DNA of 22,036 nt from Allomyces macrogynus ATCC 38327 (Eukaryota > Blastocladiomycota > Blastocladiomycetes > Blastocladiales > Blastocladiaceae), in NCBI GenBank assembly GCA_000151295.1, contig GG745334.1:225831-247866 (forward strand). Reading direction: 5' to 3'. The notes under the pieces are model-generated. The model made no database searches. It had not been told where the DNA came from and worked only from the letters and a program-made list of their open reading frames with translations. Shown piece by piece: positions 1 to 10,400 of this stretch. Position 1 is the first letter of the stretch. Every line of letters starts with the position of its first letter. The position numbers and the translations under genes were made by a program.

Positions 1-24
1 CTGCAAAATGTGCAAGATGCATTT

Positions 25-2349
25 TTAGTTAGCCTTGGTCTCGGCCAGGCCTAGCATCTCCATGACCTTGGTGCGCGACGCCTTGCGGAAGATCTTGCCC
101 TACAGGACGTCGACGAAAACCCAGTCAGTTTCAGTGCGTCGACGACGTAGGTCGAGTGTCTGCACACGAATGAATGCGTACCATGGCGTTACGCGGAACA
201 GCCTCGATGAAGACGACGCCGCCAATCAGGTGCATGTGCGGTTTGGTGTTCTTGGCGACAATGTCGACCACCTCCTTGGTGAGCGCCTGCTGCAGGGCTT
301 TGTCGGTCAAGACGGCCTTGTTCTTGGGCACGACCGCCGCGCACGGCATCTGGTTCTCCTCGCCCTTGCTGCCGGGAACGGGGATCGGCACGGCCACGGC
401 GTCAACGACGCCGTGCAGCTTGTAGAGCTGCGACTCGATCTCGGTTGGAACGACCTAGAGGGCGGAAAACAACACGACGGAATGAGTTTCGAGATGCTCG
501 TGACGATGGAGAAGGCAGAGAGAGATGGTCGCGTACGTGCTGCCCGTTGTGCGTGAACGTGTCGATGGAGCGGTCGGCCGTCCTCATGCACCCATCCGCC
601 TCGCGAATGACGAGGTCGCCCATCTGGTACCACGAGCGCCCGCCAATCTCGATAAACGCGGCCGCCGTCTCGACGGGGCGGTTGAAGTAGCCCGTCTTGT
701 TCGACATGACACTCGCACCAAACACGACCAGCTCGCCGGGGCCCGTCACGCCGTTCTCGACAATTGGGAGCGGCTGCTTCGTCGCCGGGTCCAGCATCAG
801 CGCCTCCATGCCCGGCTTGAGCCAGCCGATCGTGCCGGGGCGCAGCTCCGTGTGCTTGCCCCACCGCGGCATTGCGACGGCGAGCGCCTCCGACGAACCG
901 TACGCCTGGAGAATCTCAACTATACAAAGTCGAGCAACCGGGCCGCAACGTCAGTTGGAACGCAGCGTGATAAGTGACGATTCGAGTTTCAAAGAAAACG
1001 CACTCCCAAGGATGTCCATGGCGTGCTGCTGCATCACGCCCGACAGCGGCGCCGAGACCGACAGGATCTGCACGAGCGACGAAATGTCAAACTGCTTGAG
1101 GCGCTCGTCCTTGATGAGGGCAATCAAGTTGCGCGGGAACATGACCGAGTGCGTGATCTTGTGGCGCTGCACGGCCGCGAGCCAGTTGCCGGCGTCGTGC
1201 TGCTCGAAGTAGAAGACGGCGCAACCGCGGAGTGCGGCACTGACGCCGACGAGCGTGCCCGTCAAGTGGTAGAACCGGATCGAGCAGTCGTACCGGACCG
1301 CCTGACCCTCGGCGAGCTTGCCCTTGAGCTTGTCGTCGGCACGCACCGCGTCGGCGTGCTTGTTGGCGTGCATCTGCACCATCGTGCTCGCCACCATGCG
1401 GTGCGTGACCTGCACGATCTTGGTCGCGCTGGTCGTGCCGCTAAGGTGGACAAGATGGTCGGGAAATGGAGTTCAGGGTTCTGCTCAACGGTTCGAGTGG
1501 AGAACAGTTTCAGCGAACGACGAATACGTACGAGGTGAACGTCATGATCGCCGTGTCGTCGAGCTGCGCCTGGAAACCCGTCATCGGCGGCTTGGCCATG
1601 CCGGGCACAATCAGGTCATCGACGCGCGGCACGTCCTTGGCGGCCAGACCCGGGACGGGCGCCGAGTCGAGGAGAATGACGTGCGGCTGCGGCTTCAACC
1701 CAGACAGATCGAGAGCCTGTGAACGGACGGAGGAAAACCAGTGGTCAGAAAACGCTTGCGCCCTAGAAAGAGGCGAGAAACTTAAGAAACGGACCTTGCG
1801 CGCAGACTCGTACAGCGACGAGTGGACAATCACGGCGTGGGGCTGCGTGTCGGCCATCAAACGCGGGCCGTCGTTGGGCATAAACTCGGGCACCATGGGG
1901 ACGAGCGTGAGGCCTGCCGCAATGAGAAAAACATGCTGGAGCGTCAGTTTTTTTGGAGCGACAAGCGTGGAATAGTACCGGCATCGCATTTCGTCCCATG
2001 TCAGAAATGAGCGGGGAAAAAACAATCACGAACCAGCAAACAGGCACGCAAACTCGATCATGAAGTAGAGCTCGTGGTTGGGCGCAACGATAGCGACGCG
2101 GTTGTTGCACTTGAGGCCGATCTTGTCGACGAGGCCGTGCGCGAGCCCGAGCGCGCCCTTGAGCAGCTCGCCGTAGGTCACACGGCGCTTGCTGTCCATG
2201 GCGTGCTCCATGAAGAGCCAGTTCGGGTCATGGGCACGGAGCCGCGCAAACAGCAGGAGACCCAGCGTCGCGGCGGGCGGGGCCGTGACTGCATCGGACG
2301 AGACGGGCGAGCGGATCAGGCAGCGTTCGAGGGAGTCGAGCTTGACCAT
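25..2349 (-). CDS. AMP-forming acyl/aryl-CoA ligase (ANL superfamily), complete, 7 exons
   Basis: Exons on the minus strand are 2349-2034, 1913-1795, 1716-1532, 1440-1004, 919-537, 454-182 and 99-25, giving 595 residues ending in TAA. All six introns start with GTNCG and end in AG, and every phase matches. The family activates a carboxylic acid as its adenylate and transfers it to CoA. The conserved blocks are in order: the nucleotide loop FTSGTTSATK near residue 205, QAYGSSE near 357, the MGDL block with its ATP-binding Asp near 450, the hinge block NGQHVVPTEIE around 477-487, and the C-terminal GKIFRK with the probable catalytic lysine near 573. The usual TGD reads MGD and the loop has SATK where GxPK is common; both are tolerated variants. 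The start at 2349 gives a normal N terminus. Substrate (fatty acid, coumarate-like or other) cannot be told from the sequence. The gene is head-to-head with the P450 at 3430. Confidence 0.9.
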
Positions 2350-3429
2350 GGTGGAAGTGGGTGAGATCTCGAGGTGATCGTCGGCAGGGTCGCGCGTCGC
2401 GGAGAGACGGGGAGAGAGCGTGCGCGAAGGGGCTGCAGCTTCAGGACTGATTGCAAACGAGGGGAGAGCCGCGGGAGCGCGCTCGCTTCATGAAGACTTA
2501 TAAAACGCGGCCATGGACATCACCCATGCGCGCGCGAGATGTGTTCCTCGCTTTGTGGCACGGCCAGATCGGCCATGGCTCGCCGCGCATTGGCTGGCCC
2601 AGAGAGCGCAAGGGCCAACGAACAAACGTGGAAGTGTGGAAGGCCATTGTGGAAGATGGAAGGCGACCAGCGAATGAAGCGTTCGAGGCGAATGGAAGGG
2701 CGCCACCACCGAGGGCCAGAACCACCTGTCGAAGAACTGGGCGCCGCCCCATCGGCAACCGCCCAACCAGCGCCCACGACAAAGCGCCGCACGCACCACG
2801 CTTCTCTTCAACCAACCGGCCCGCAGCCAAAACCCCCACCAAATCCGCGCGATTTGGCAAGACTTGCGGCAAGGAGCAGCAGGGCACCGCAAGCCGGGTT
2901 GGTGTTGGTCCCAAGCCCGTCATTTTTCACCGACTGCGAACCACGCTGGCGACACGTGGGCTCCAAATTGCTTCAGCCAAGAGATCTCGACGAGCAAGGA
3001 GCAAACTGGTGATCACCGACCATGATCCATGCTTTTCGGCCTTCGCGGTCCCATGGCGTTATTTGGCTGCTTCAATCCTCGTCCCTGCACAAGTGGCACC
3101 ACGGACCACGGACTTGTCATGGCAGGTTCCAGCCATCTGGCACAGCGGCAGGACGTGTGAAGCGGCACAAGCCCTGATCCGAAAGTGCCCGGCTGGATGA
3201 ACCAGCTCTCGCTCACGCGTGTGCGTGTGAGCGCGCCTTCCCCGACCCAAGGACCGTTCTTTTTTGCGTGCAATCGACTCTTCCATGGTCGCGCGCCTCT
3301 TTGACGCTGCGCCGGCCAGCCGTCGTCGAGCTCGGTCCTGCATGCCGGCCGCTATATCGACGCTCGCCCACCGCGCCCGCCCGTCCTCCTTCAACCGACT
3401 CGCTCGTTTTGCAGCCACGCGCACGCACC
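2350..3429. promoter_or_regulatory. Divergent intergenic region between the CoA ligase and the P450
   Basis: This is about 1.08 kb without a convincing gene. Long open frames exist (for example 2451-3200 plus), but they are Arg/Pro/Thr-rich, lack recognisable motifs and look like products of high GC. A palindromic TTATAA at 2498-2503 lies about 150 bases upstream of the ligase start and could serve as its TATA box. A TATAT at 3353-3357 lies about 75 bases before the P450 start. An ATTGG (reversed CCAAT) occurs near 2588. These assignments are by position and motif only. Confidence 0.45.
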
Positions 3430-5431
3430 ATGTCCGGCACCGCCTTCGACGTCCAGGGTGCGGGCGCCCTGGGCACGCTCCTGTCCGGCAACAGCACGTC
3501 GCGCATCCTCAACGGCGTCCACGCTGCGATTGCGACCACCAAGACGCTGACCCCGCTGCAAGCTGTCGGCGCCACGTTTGGCACGCTCGTCGCGGCCCTG
3601 ATCGCCGTCTTGTTCTACGAGCGCAAGCGCAAGATCCGCCATGACATTCCGACGATTCCGACGTGGGGCCCGCTCGGCAGCGCGCCCGAAATGCTCGCGC
3701 ACCGCTGGGACCGGCTCGACTGGTCGCTGTGGAAGCAGCGGTGGCACCTCGACCGCGGCGACGGCATGACGGCCTACGTCTGGGCGCCGTTTCAGCCAAC
3801 GCTGATCGTGACGTGCGACCCGCGCAACGTCGAGCATGTGCTCAAGACGCGCTTTGACGTGCGTGATCCTCTTGCTTGGGCGGCGCTGAGAAGACGCACG
3901 CGCTGATTCGAACAGACGATTCCATGGAACAACAGAACTACATCAAGGGCCCTGTGTTCGACAAGATCCAGCGTGTGATGCTCGGTTCGTCGTCACTCTT
4001 TCCTCCGCCTCCTAGTGCCACGCGCTCAACCTGGTGGTGCCCCGCTCACCTCGCCCCGCTTTGCTTTGCCCACATAGGCCACGGCATCTTCAACGCGGAC
4101 GGCGAGCAGTGGCGCGTGCAGCGCAAGACCGCGGCCAACATGTTCACGATCAACAACTTCCGCGACTTTATGATGCACGTCTTCCTCGACCGGTCGCAGA
4201 TCCTGACGAGCCGCCTGCGCGACGCGGCTCGGTCGGGGACCATTGTCGATTTGCACGACTTGCTCTACCGGTTCACGCTCGACTCGTTCATGGAAATCGG
4301 CTACGGCGCGCGCATCGACGCGCTCAAGTCGGACGAGCCAATTCCGTTTGCCGCCGCATTCGACCGTGGTATGTGAAACTATGCTCTTGAATCCTCACTC
4401 TATCAACGAGATGAACCCATTTCTGATCAAGCGCCGCGTTTCCCATCCTCTAGCCCAGACCATCATCAACAGGCGCTACAGTATGGGCAAGATTCAGTGG
4501 AAAGTCATCGAGTGGTTCACGGGTGAGGGCAAGGAGGTCGTCGAGTGCATGAAGGTTGCCGACAAGTTTGCCTACGACCTGATCGCAAAGCGCCGCGCCG
4601 AGGGAGGTCTCGAGTCCAAGAACGACCTGCTCTCGCGTCTTCTCGTCATGAAGAACCCGGAAACGGGCAAACCCTACCCGGACGTTGAGCTGCGCGACAT
4701 GGTCCTGAACTTGTGCGCATCACTTCTCTCCTTTGTCAACAACTTGCAGTTTCACGGTCGCCGTGCAAAATTGACCGTTCTCCACCGCTCCCTTCCCTCG
4801 CGCCACTAGCCTCATTGCCGGCCGCGACACAACGGCGCAGTCGCTCTCGTGGACTTTCTTTGAGCTCGCCAAGAGCCCTGAGGCTGTGGCCAAGTTCCGC
4901 GCCGAGATTTCGGCCGTGTGCCCTGACGGCGAGCCCGACTACCAGACGGTCACCAAGCAGCTTAAGTACGGTGCCGCGATCCTGAGCGAAGGCCTGCGTC
5001 TGCACCCGAGTGTGCCTGCCGAAATCAAGTTTGCCGTCGAGGACGACGTCTGGCCCGACGGCACGCGCATTCGCAAGGGTGACGGCACTGCCTGGATGCC
5101 GTGGGTCATGGGCCGGCTGCCGGAACTGTGGGGTGACGACGCGCTCGAGTTCAAGCCCGAGCGGTGGATCGACTCGAAGCACCCGGGGCCGTTCAAGTGG
5201 CCCGTCTTCAACGGTGGGCCGCGCACGTGCCTGGGCCAGCCAATGGTCTACATCCAGGCTGTCGCGTGCTTGGCCGAAGTGACGCGCCAGTTCGACCTGG
5301 AGCTCGTGGCACCCGAGGAGGTCGTCTACCGTCCGGCGCTGACGCTGCAGATGAAGAATGGCCTGCGCGTCCGCGTTCACGAGCGCGGTGCCGGCGACCG
5401 CACGTCGGAGGGGATTGCTTTTTGCGCGTGA
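3430..5431 (+). CDS. Cytochrome P450, CYP4/CYP86/CYP704-like fatty-acid hydroxylase type, complete, 5 exons
   Basis: Exons are 3430-3858, 3936-3984, 4078-4368, 4454-4712 and 4810-5431, giving 549 residues ending in TGA. A hydrophobic anchor at residues 42-63 is followed by the basic ERKRKIR, as expected for an endoplasmic-reticulum P450 with a cytosolic catalytic domain. The oxygen-binding I-helix motif AGRDTT is at 346-351, the K-helix ExxR at Glu403-Arg406, FKPERW follows, and the haem loop FNGGPRTCLG carries the thiolate ligand Cys483. The haem loop and the KTRFDNYIKGP segment are typical of omega-hydroxylase-like P450s (CYP4 clan; CYP86 and CYP704), which use NADPH-P450 reductase to hydroxylate fatty acids or alkanes. 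That substrate class is inferred from family resemblance. The divergent CoA ligase fits a lipid-related role. All four introns are 77-97 nt. Confidence 0.92.
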
Positions 5432-6115
5432 TTTTTTGTAACAATTTTTCTTTCTTTGATTGGCGAAGTGGATGTGTGATTTGGGTTGTGCTTTTAAATT
5501 ATCGATAGTCTCCAAACACTGAAGGGCCGACGCACAATGTCTCGGGTGGGCGATAGTGCGCAGTCTTTGTCGGTCACGGCGGCACCATGCTGAAGATTGC
5601 TGAGATGGCAGAAGCATCTCCTCCACTTCAATCGTGCGCTCACACTCTGATGCGCCGCCAAGTCAGGCGCTGCTCTACACGTTATTTCTCCCCGACGAGT
5701 AAGCGGCAGACCGCACCCATGGATGTGGCCGCGTTCTCGCGGACTGTCCACGACCCCACCAGAGGCGCGGAATATCACTACACGTCCGACACCTATTTTT
5801 CTGTTGTTCCTGTACGACGCGTCGAACCGTGAGGTCAAAATCAATTTATGTAGCCAGGGGACGTGCGCGCGTGCTCCGAATTCATGTGCTTCGGCGTTTT
5901 GGAGTTGGTGTGTAAATATCGAATCCGTGAGCGCTGCCTTCACGGGGAATCTTCATGGAATGCTTTGCCCGAACCAATGATTTGTTGCGCCCATCCTCGC
6001 AGTTCTCCACCCTGTTGCTTCTGTCCGCTCGAGCAGACGAGCCACTGTTCTCGGCACTCCTGTCATGGCCAAACCGACCCTGTTTCGACCAACCACGCCC
6101 CCGTTTGCCGTCTAT
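5432..6115. other. Intergenic DNA after the P450, no gene recognised
   Basis: About 0.68 kb. It begins with a T-rich P450 3' flank (5432-5515) that has no exact AATAAA. Open frames on both strands, such as 5587-5832 plus and 5494-5943 minus, show no motif, no plausible splice partners and codon use unlike the neighbouring genes. I treat them as chance. The segment leads directly into the gene-fragment zone starting at 6116. Confidence 0.4.
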
Positions 6116-6297
6116 TTAACGGGCTGATTGGAACAAGCCGCACTTTTTGAACGCGTCGCCATCTCAGACTTGCGATACGGCCGCGTTCCGAAGCTCGTCA
6201 AAATATCCTCAGGCTGCTCTCGCCACAGCGCGTGGTCGATTCGTTGTTCGGTCAGCCGGTTCGCGAGCGCGACCAGCTGCGACTCGTTCTTGATCAT
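6116..6297 (-). pseudogene. 3' fragment of a PTRHD1-like peptidyl-tRNA hydrolase (PTH2 fold)
   Basis: Read on the minus strand, the fragment encodes KNESQLVALANRLTEQ followed by LWREQPEDI and RPYRKSE. These match the C-terminal part of the PTRHD1/PTH2 family, where the segment ALxxLxxxLTExGxxHxLWxEQPExIPT and RPYPK are conserved. The family hydrolyses peptidyl-tRNA or related adducts. About 120 N-terminal residues are missing: upstream of 6297 the homology stops abruptly and an unrelated fragment on the opposite strand begins at 6300. After the codons for SEMAT the continuous frame degenerates, but the next frame restores the expected ending FKKCGLFQSAR with TAA at 6116-6118, so one base appears lost near 6149-6156. 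Truncation plus frameshift argue for a dead copy. An intact parent copy presumably lies elsewhere. Confidence 0.6.
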
Positions 6298-6299
6298 GG

Positions 6300-6515
6300 G
6301 ATATCAACGCGTTCCCGGGCAACGAGTTCTGGATGGGGGCAGGCGAAGCGAGCAGTGGCCCGGCCACCGCGTCCTGCTCGCTGATTCCAGAGCTGCAGAA
6401 CCCGTACATCAACGCCGGGTTCTTGAGCCGCATTGTGATTCCTGGTTCACTCGACGGCCGCAACAAACATATTGCCCACTGGTCATGGCGCATCCATGGC
6501 ACACGATGCTCCTGA
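6300..6515 (+). pseudogene. C-terminal fragment A of a DUF4804/MavL-like protein (tentative)
   Basis: The plus-strand frame starting at 6300 reads INAFPGNEFWMGAGEASSG, then CSLIPELQNPYINAGF and LSRIVIP, before drifting into non-homologous sequence and a TGA at 6513-6515. It is clearly related to the end of the fragment at 6766-7299: both share NAxPGNE, a Ser/Gly linker, CSL, ELQNPY and GFxxRIVx. There is no upstream start or domain, so this is a remnant of a C terminus. From memory, PGNE[YF]W followed by a Cys-rich turn and ELQNP resembles the C-terminal end of DUF4804 (MavL-like) proteins found in fungi, amoebae and Legionella. That family link needs an HMM search. Its left edge abuts the PTRHD1-like fragment. 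Confidence 0.5.
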
Positions 6516-6765
6516 TGTTATCGTCAACCTTCACTGCGCGTGGGCGGCCACCACGGGCGTAGATGGCGTTGTTTCCGGACTGATTGTAGCATCGAAGCCC
6601 TTCCAGATCGCCATTTGCGCGATCCCGAGCAAGTCCAACCAAAGTTCCACGTTCACAGGCCGGGTCGGCCGATCCGTTATTGCTCACGCCGCCATTACGA
6701 CGTACATTCTCGTTCCGCACCGTGTTCGACTGCTGATTGACTCTTAACTTTTGCGCAAGCGTTGT

Positions 6766-7299
6766 AACGGCACACCCGCCGAACAATTGCTGTACGCTGA
6801 CATCGTCTGGCTAACGTTGATCAAGCGCCTCGTCAAGTGCCGCCCGCTCGTGTTTGTCAATGCGAATGACCAGATTTTGTCCCGCGGCAAGGTGTCCCTT
6901 CATGGCAGCGACGATTGGAAGTCGGCTGAGAATCGTTCAGCGGCCCTCCCACACAACGGGTTCCTGACATATGACGAGATGGCCATTTCGGCACTCTTGG
7001 CCGTGTCGTCGCCCACGCTCTTCATCAATAACGCGTGGCGGCACCAGCGTCGCGATCCGCTTCTCGCGCGACAATTCCGCGTCGCTGTTACCGAAAACGT
7101 ACCGCGACAAGTGTTTGTTGGTGTGGTGGCCAGTTACCCATCCGACTCGAACGCGCTCCCTGGGAACGAGACCCGGGCGGGGCTGGTTCGGGCTAGTGGG
7201 AACCCAGCCGCCGCGTGCTGCTCGCTCGTTGCGGAGCTTCAGAATCCGTACAATGAAGGGTTCCAAGACCGTATCGTTGTGCACAGTAACGACGAGTGA
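6766..7299 (+). pseudogene. Fragment B of a DUF4804/MavL-like protein with a probable internal deletion (tentative)
   Basis: An open plus-strand frame starts just after an in-frame TAA (6745-6747) and has no ATG at its head. The first coherent residues are TPAEQLLYADIVW and RPLVFVNANDQILSRGKVSL, then LPHNGFLTYDEMAISALL and SSPTLFINNAW. Around 7115-7140 it passes from VFVGVVA directly into YPSDSNALPGNE, and it ends with AAACCSLVAELQNPY, DRIVV and TGA. The first and last blocks resemble, from memory, the N-terminal-middle and C-terminal parts of DUF4804/MavL-like proteins, which are normally several hundred residues long. I therefore infer that a large central part was deleted at about codon VVA/SYP. 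No start, short length and a nearby second fragment (6300) indicate a decayed gene. It could instead be an exon of an unusual intact gene. Confidence 0.5.
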
Positions 7300-7386
7300 C
7301 TGGCATGCCCTGCAAGTCCGCTCAACAAGGCTTTGCGTTGGTTCGATTGCCAGCCGGGTAGCAAGGAGAAAGAATTTGTTAAAGAT

Positions 7387-7392
7387 TTTATT
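7387..7392 (-). terminator. Poly(A) signal AATAAA of the GH15 gene
   Basis: The minus strand reads TTCAATAAAATC here, 108 bases downstream of the GH15 stop codon (7500-7502). It sits in a local AT-rich patch (about 7360-7430) that contrasts with the GC-rich surroundings. Position and motif suit a cleavage/polyadenylation signal. Confidence 0.6.
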
Positions 7393-7499
7393 GAACATGT
7401 TCAAACAATTGTCTCAATTTCTGCTGCCCGTGGTATTGTGCGTGTTCCAGGAGGCCACGTCCTCGTTCTTGCCCACCACACATGCACCGTGCGGTTCGA

Positions 7500-10400
7500 C
7501 TACACAATGTCCGGCACGGACCGGTGCCCAAGGACGCGGTCCAAGTTGAACGCGCTTGAGATGAGAGCAATCTATCGGTCCATCCGCGCAAAACCTGGTC
7601 GTCAGCGTCCGCGATCCCCTGCAGCCCCTTCTCCACCACCCACGAAAGCCACTACGTACGTGGGTGAACGCCTGCGGGAAATTGCCCACGAGCTCGCCCG
7701 ACGGCGACACCTGCTCTGAGAACAACAGCAGATGGTTCCCGTACGCCAGCGTCTGGTCAAACGCGTACAACGCGCGCGCGAGGTACTTTGGGTAGTACTG
7801 CCCCGCGCGCGTCAACGCCTCGACCAGCCAGAGCGTGCACATGGTGAACGCGCCCTCGTCGCTCTCGAATCCGTCGTCGACTTGGCCCACCTGGTACCGG
7901 CGCACGAGATTGTTGACTGTGAGCCCGCCGCGTTCGGGCGCGCGCAGGATCGCGGCAATCGTGCTCAGCAGCCGCGGGTCCGTCGGGGACATGAAGAAGA
8001 CGAGCGGCATGATCAGCACGCTCGAGTCGAGCACCGCGTTCTCATAGGCCTGCTGGAAGAAACGGCCTTCGTGGTTCCACCCCTTTTCCATGATCTACAG
8101 GCGAGGGAGCGATGCGCGTCAGCGAGAAGACCAGCGTACCGACGCAATGTCAATTGAACTCACCTCGAGGTAAATCTCGTCGCGCGTGCGGAACCACTTG
8201 TCGCGGTTCGGGCACGGGAACATGCGCTTCTCGACGAGCCGCAGGCCGCGGTCCACGGCGACCCAGCTCATGACCTTGGAGTAGAGGAAGTTGACGGGCT
8301 TGCCGCGCACTTCCCAGATGCTCATGTCGGGCTGCTTCCAGTTTTCGACGACGAAATCAACGAGCTTGGCGCACACCACCCACATATCGTAGCCGATCGG
8401 TGACGAAAACTTGTTCATCTGGGAACGCGAGCCATGGAATACATTAGATGCACGCTTCAAAAACTTCTCCACCCGCCAGTGTTAGTCGAGGGGTCGCAGG
8501 TCATTCCGTACCAGGTAAATCGCGTCGAGCAGCGCGCCGCTGATATCGAGCTGCAAGTGGTTGCTGGCCGCGTTGCCGATGCGGACTGGCTTCGAACCTG
8601 ATTCAATACGCAAGCAACAGAAAGTGAGACATGAGCGCTTCGGTCGCAAACGCGGCTCGCAGAGCGTACCGCGGTAGCCGTCCAAGTGGGTCAGCTCCAA
8701 CTCGGGCATCTCGGTCGCGCCGTCGATCGTATACATGACGCGAGGTGGGCCCTAATCACGCCAAGCATATAATCAGCAACTGCCCGTCGGAGGAGAGACC
8801 AGGGGGGAAACGCAACGTACGCCATCCTTGAAAACCATCTCGACAAAGCGCATGTAGTTGCGCGCCTCGCTCAGCAACCCGAGCCGAATAAACGCGTAGA
8901 TCGTAAACGCGCTGTCGCGCAGCCAAACGTAGCGGTAGTCCCAGTTGCGGTCGCCGCCAACTTCCTCGGGCAACGAGAACGTCGGAGCCGCAATCACGGC
9001 GCCTGCAGTCGGGCGCGTGCATCCAGTCAGAAACCCGCGCAGCACCCATAGTGGACCCGATCAGAAAGACGCACCCGTCGGCTGGTAAGTCATGAGCTTG
9101 AGCGTGAACGCGCTGCGCTGGACCGACTCGCGCCACCGTCCCGTCTACGCCCAGCAGGCCGTTCACGTCAGCACCACCCTCCCCAATCCGGAGCTGATCA
9201 GAAGAACGTACGTAGGTCGACTGGCTGATCCATGTGTGCCAGTACCGCAGCGTGTGCCGCAGCAGCATCTGCAGAAACTCGACCGTGAGCGGCGGATCGA
9301 GCAAGTCGCGCAGCCGCCGCTGCTGCCGGATCCGGGTCCGGTCAGCGTGATCACGATGGTGTGACGACCGCGTTGCGGCCGGCGGCGGCGAGGCCGGAAC
9401 CGTCGCGGGCGTTCCGGGCCCTGACTCCGAGTCGAACCCAGCCACGGCTTCGACCTTAATCTTGCGCAGCGATCCCGCCGACTCGGTGCGCGCACGCACG
9501 CTGCGCCCGTCGTTGACAGCCGTCGTCACGGCAGGCCGATTCGCACACGACGCGCACAATTGCGCCGTGTTCGCGCCGTCTCCCGGCGCGCTGGTGGTCG
9601 TGCGCGACCGGCCGCCCGAGCTGCCAGACGACAAATCGGTGGCCGACCGCCGGTGCGCGGCACCGTTGGGGCTCTCCGAGTCGCTCTCACCGGATCCGAG
9701 CACCGAGTGCATGTCGAGCGGGAACGGGCTCATAGGCCGGTTCATGGCAGCGTCAAGCCCGCATCCCAGCGGGCCCGTGACCCGGTTGTTCGCGTTCGCC
9801 GCCACGTCGCCTGCAGAGCCGTTCGTGTCGCACGGCGCCGGATGCGCCGACCACAGTTTCGTGATGACCGGGGCCGCGAGCGCCGGACTTGCGGGACGCG
9901 TCACGTTATCGGGCATTGTCGAAGCCGGCATGGCAGCGCTCGCGTGAGTCGACGCCACGTCGCCGTCCTCATGCACCTTGGGCCGCTCGCGAAACACGAA
10001 CCACACCTGCTGCCCTTCGTGCAGCGTGAACGTGGCCTTGACACCCGGTCCCTTGAGTTCTTCATGTTTCTCGGTCTCCCAGCGAATGCGCGGCAGCGGC
10101 GCCATGCCCGTCGCGTCGTCGCAGCACGGGTTCATGACGACGTGCCGTAAATCCATGGTGAGCGTCGGCGACGTGAAGACGACCGTCGCGTTGCTCGTGC
10201 GCGCGCACATGACCTCGTCGCGACCGTCAACAGTGGTGCGGTCGCGCTCGGTGTCGTCTGGGTCATCGTCCTCGTCGTCGCTCTCGTCGCACCCGGGCTC
10301 AATGTGCGTCGTGTGCGCATCGAGCGCGTACCGGAACGCCGGGAAGCACAGCGCGTCAAACGTGACGGTGCCGCGCACGGCCTCGACGATGCGAATCACC

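Noticed and set aside
2451..3200. A 249-codon plus-strand ORF in the divergent promoter region
   Set aside because: Composition is dominated by Arg, Pro and Thr, no domain is visible, and it lies where two promoters are expected.
7297..7299. Stop-codon reassignment suggested by open frames continuing past TGA (7297) and past TAG (17486)
   Set aside because: The intact genes here end normally at TAA, TGA and TAG, and both cases have simpler explanations (pseudogene end and intron acceptor).
7306..7500. A coding-like frame after the TGA of fragment B (KALRWFDCQPGSKEKEFVKDF and beyond), which would make fragment B a stop-interrupted longer gene
   Set aside because: It overlaps the GH15 3' UTR, the AATAAA signal and the last GH15 exon on the other strand. 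Its AT-rich codons are explained by that UTR, and I see no family pattern in it.
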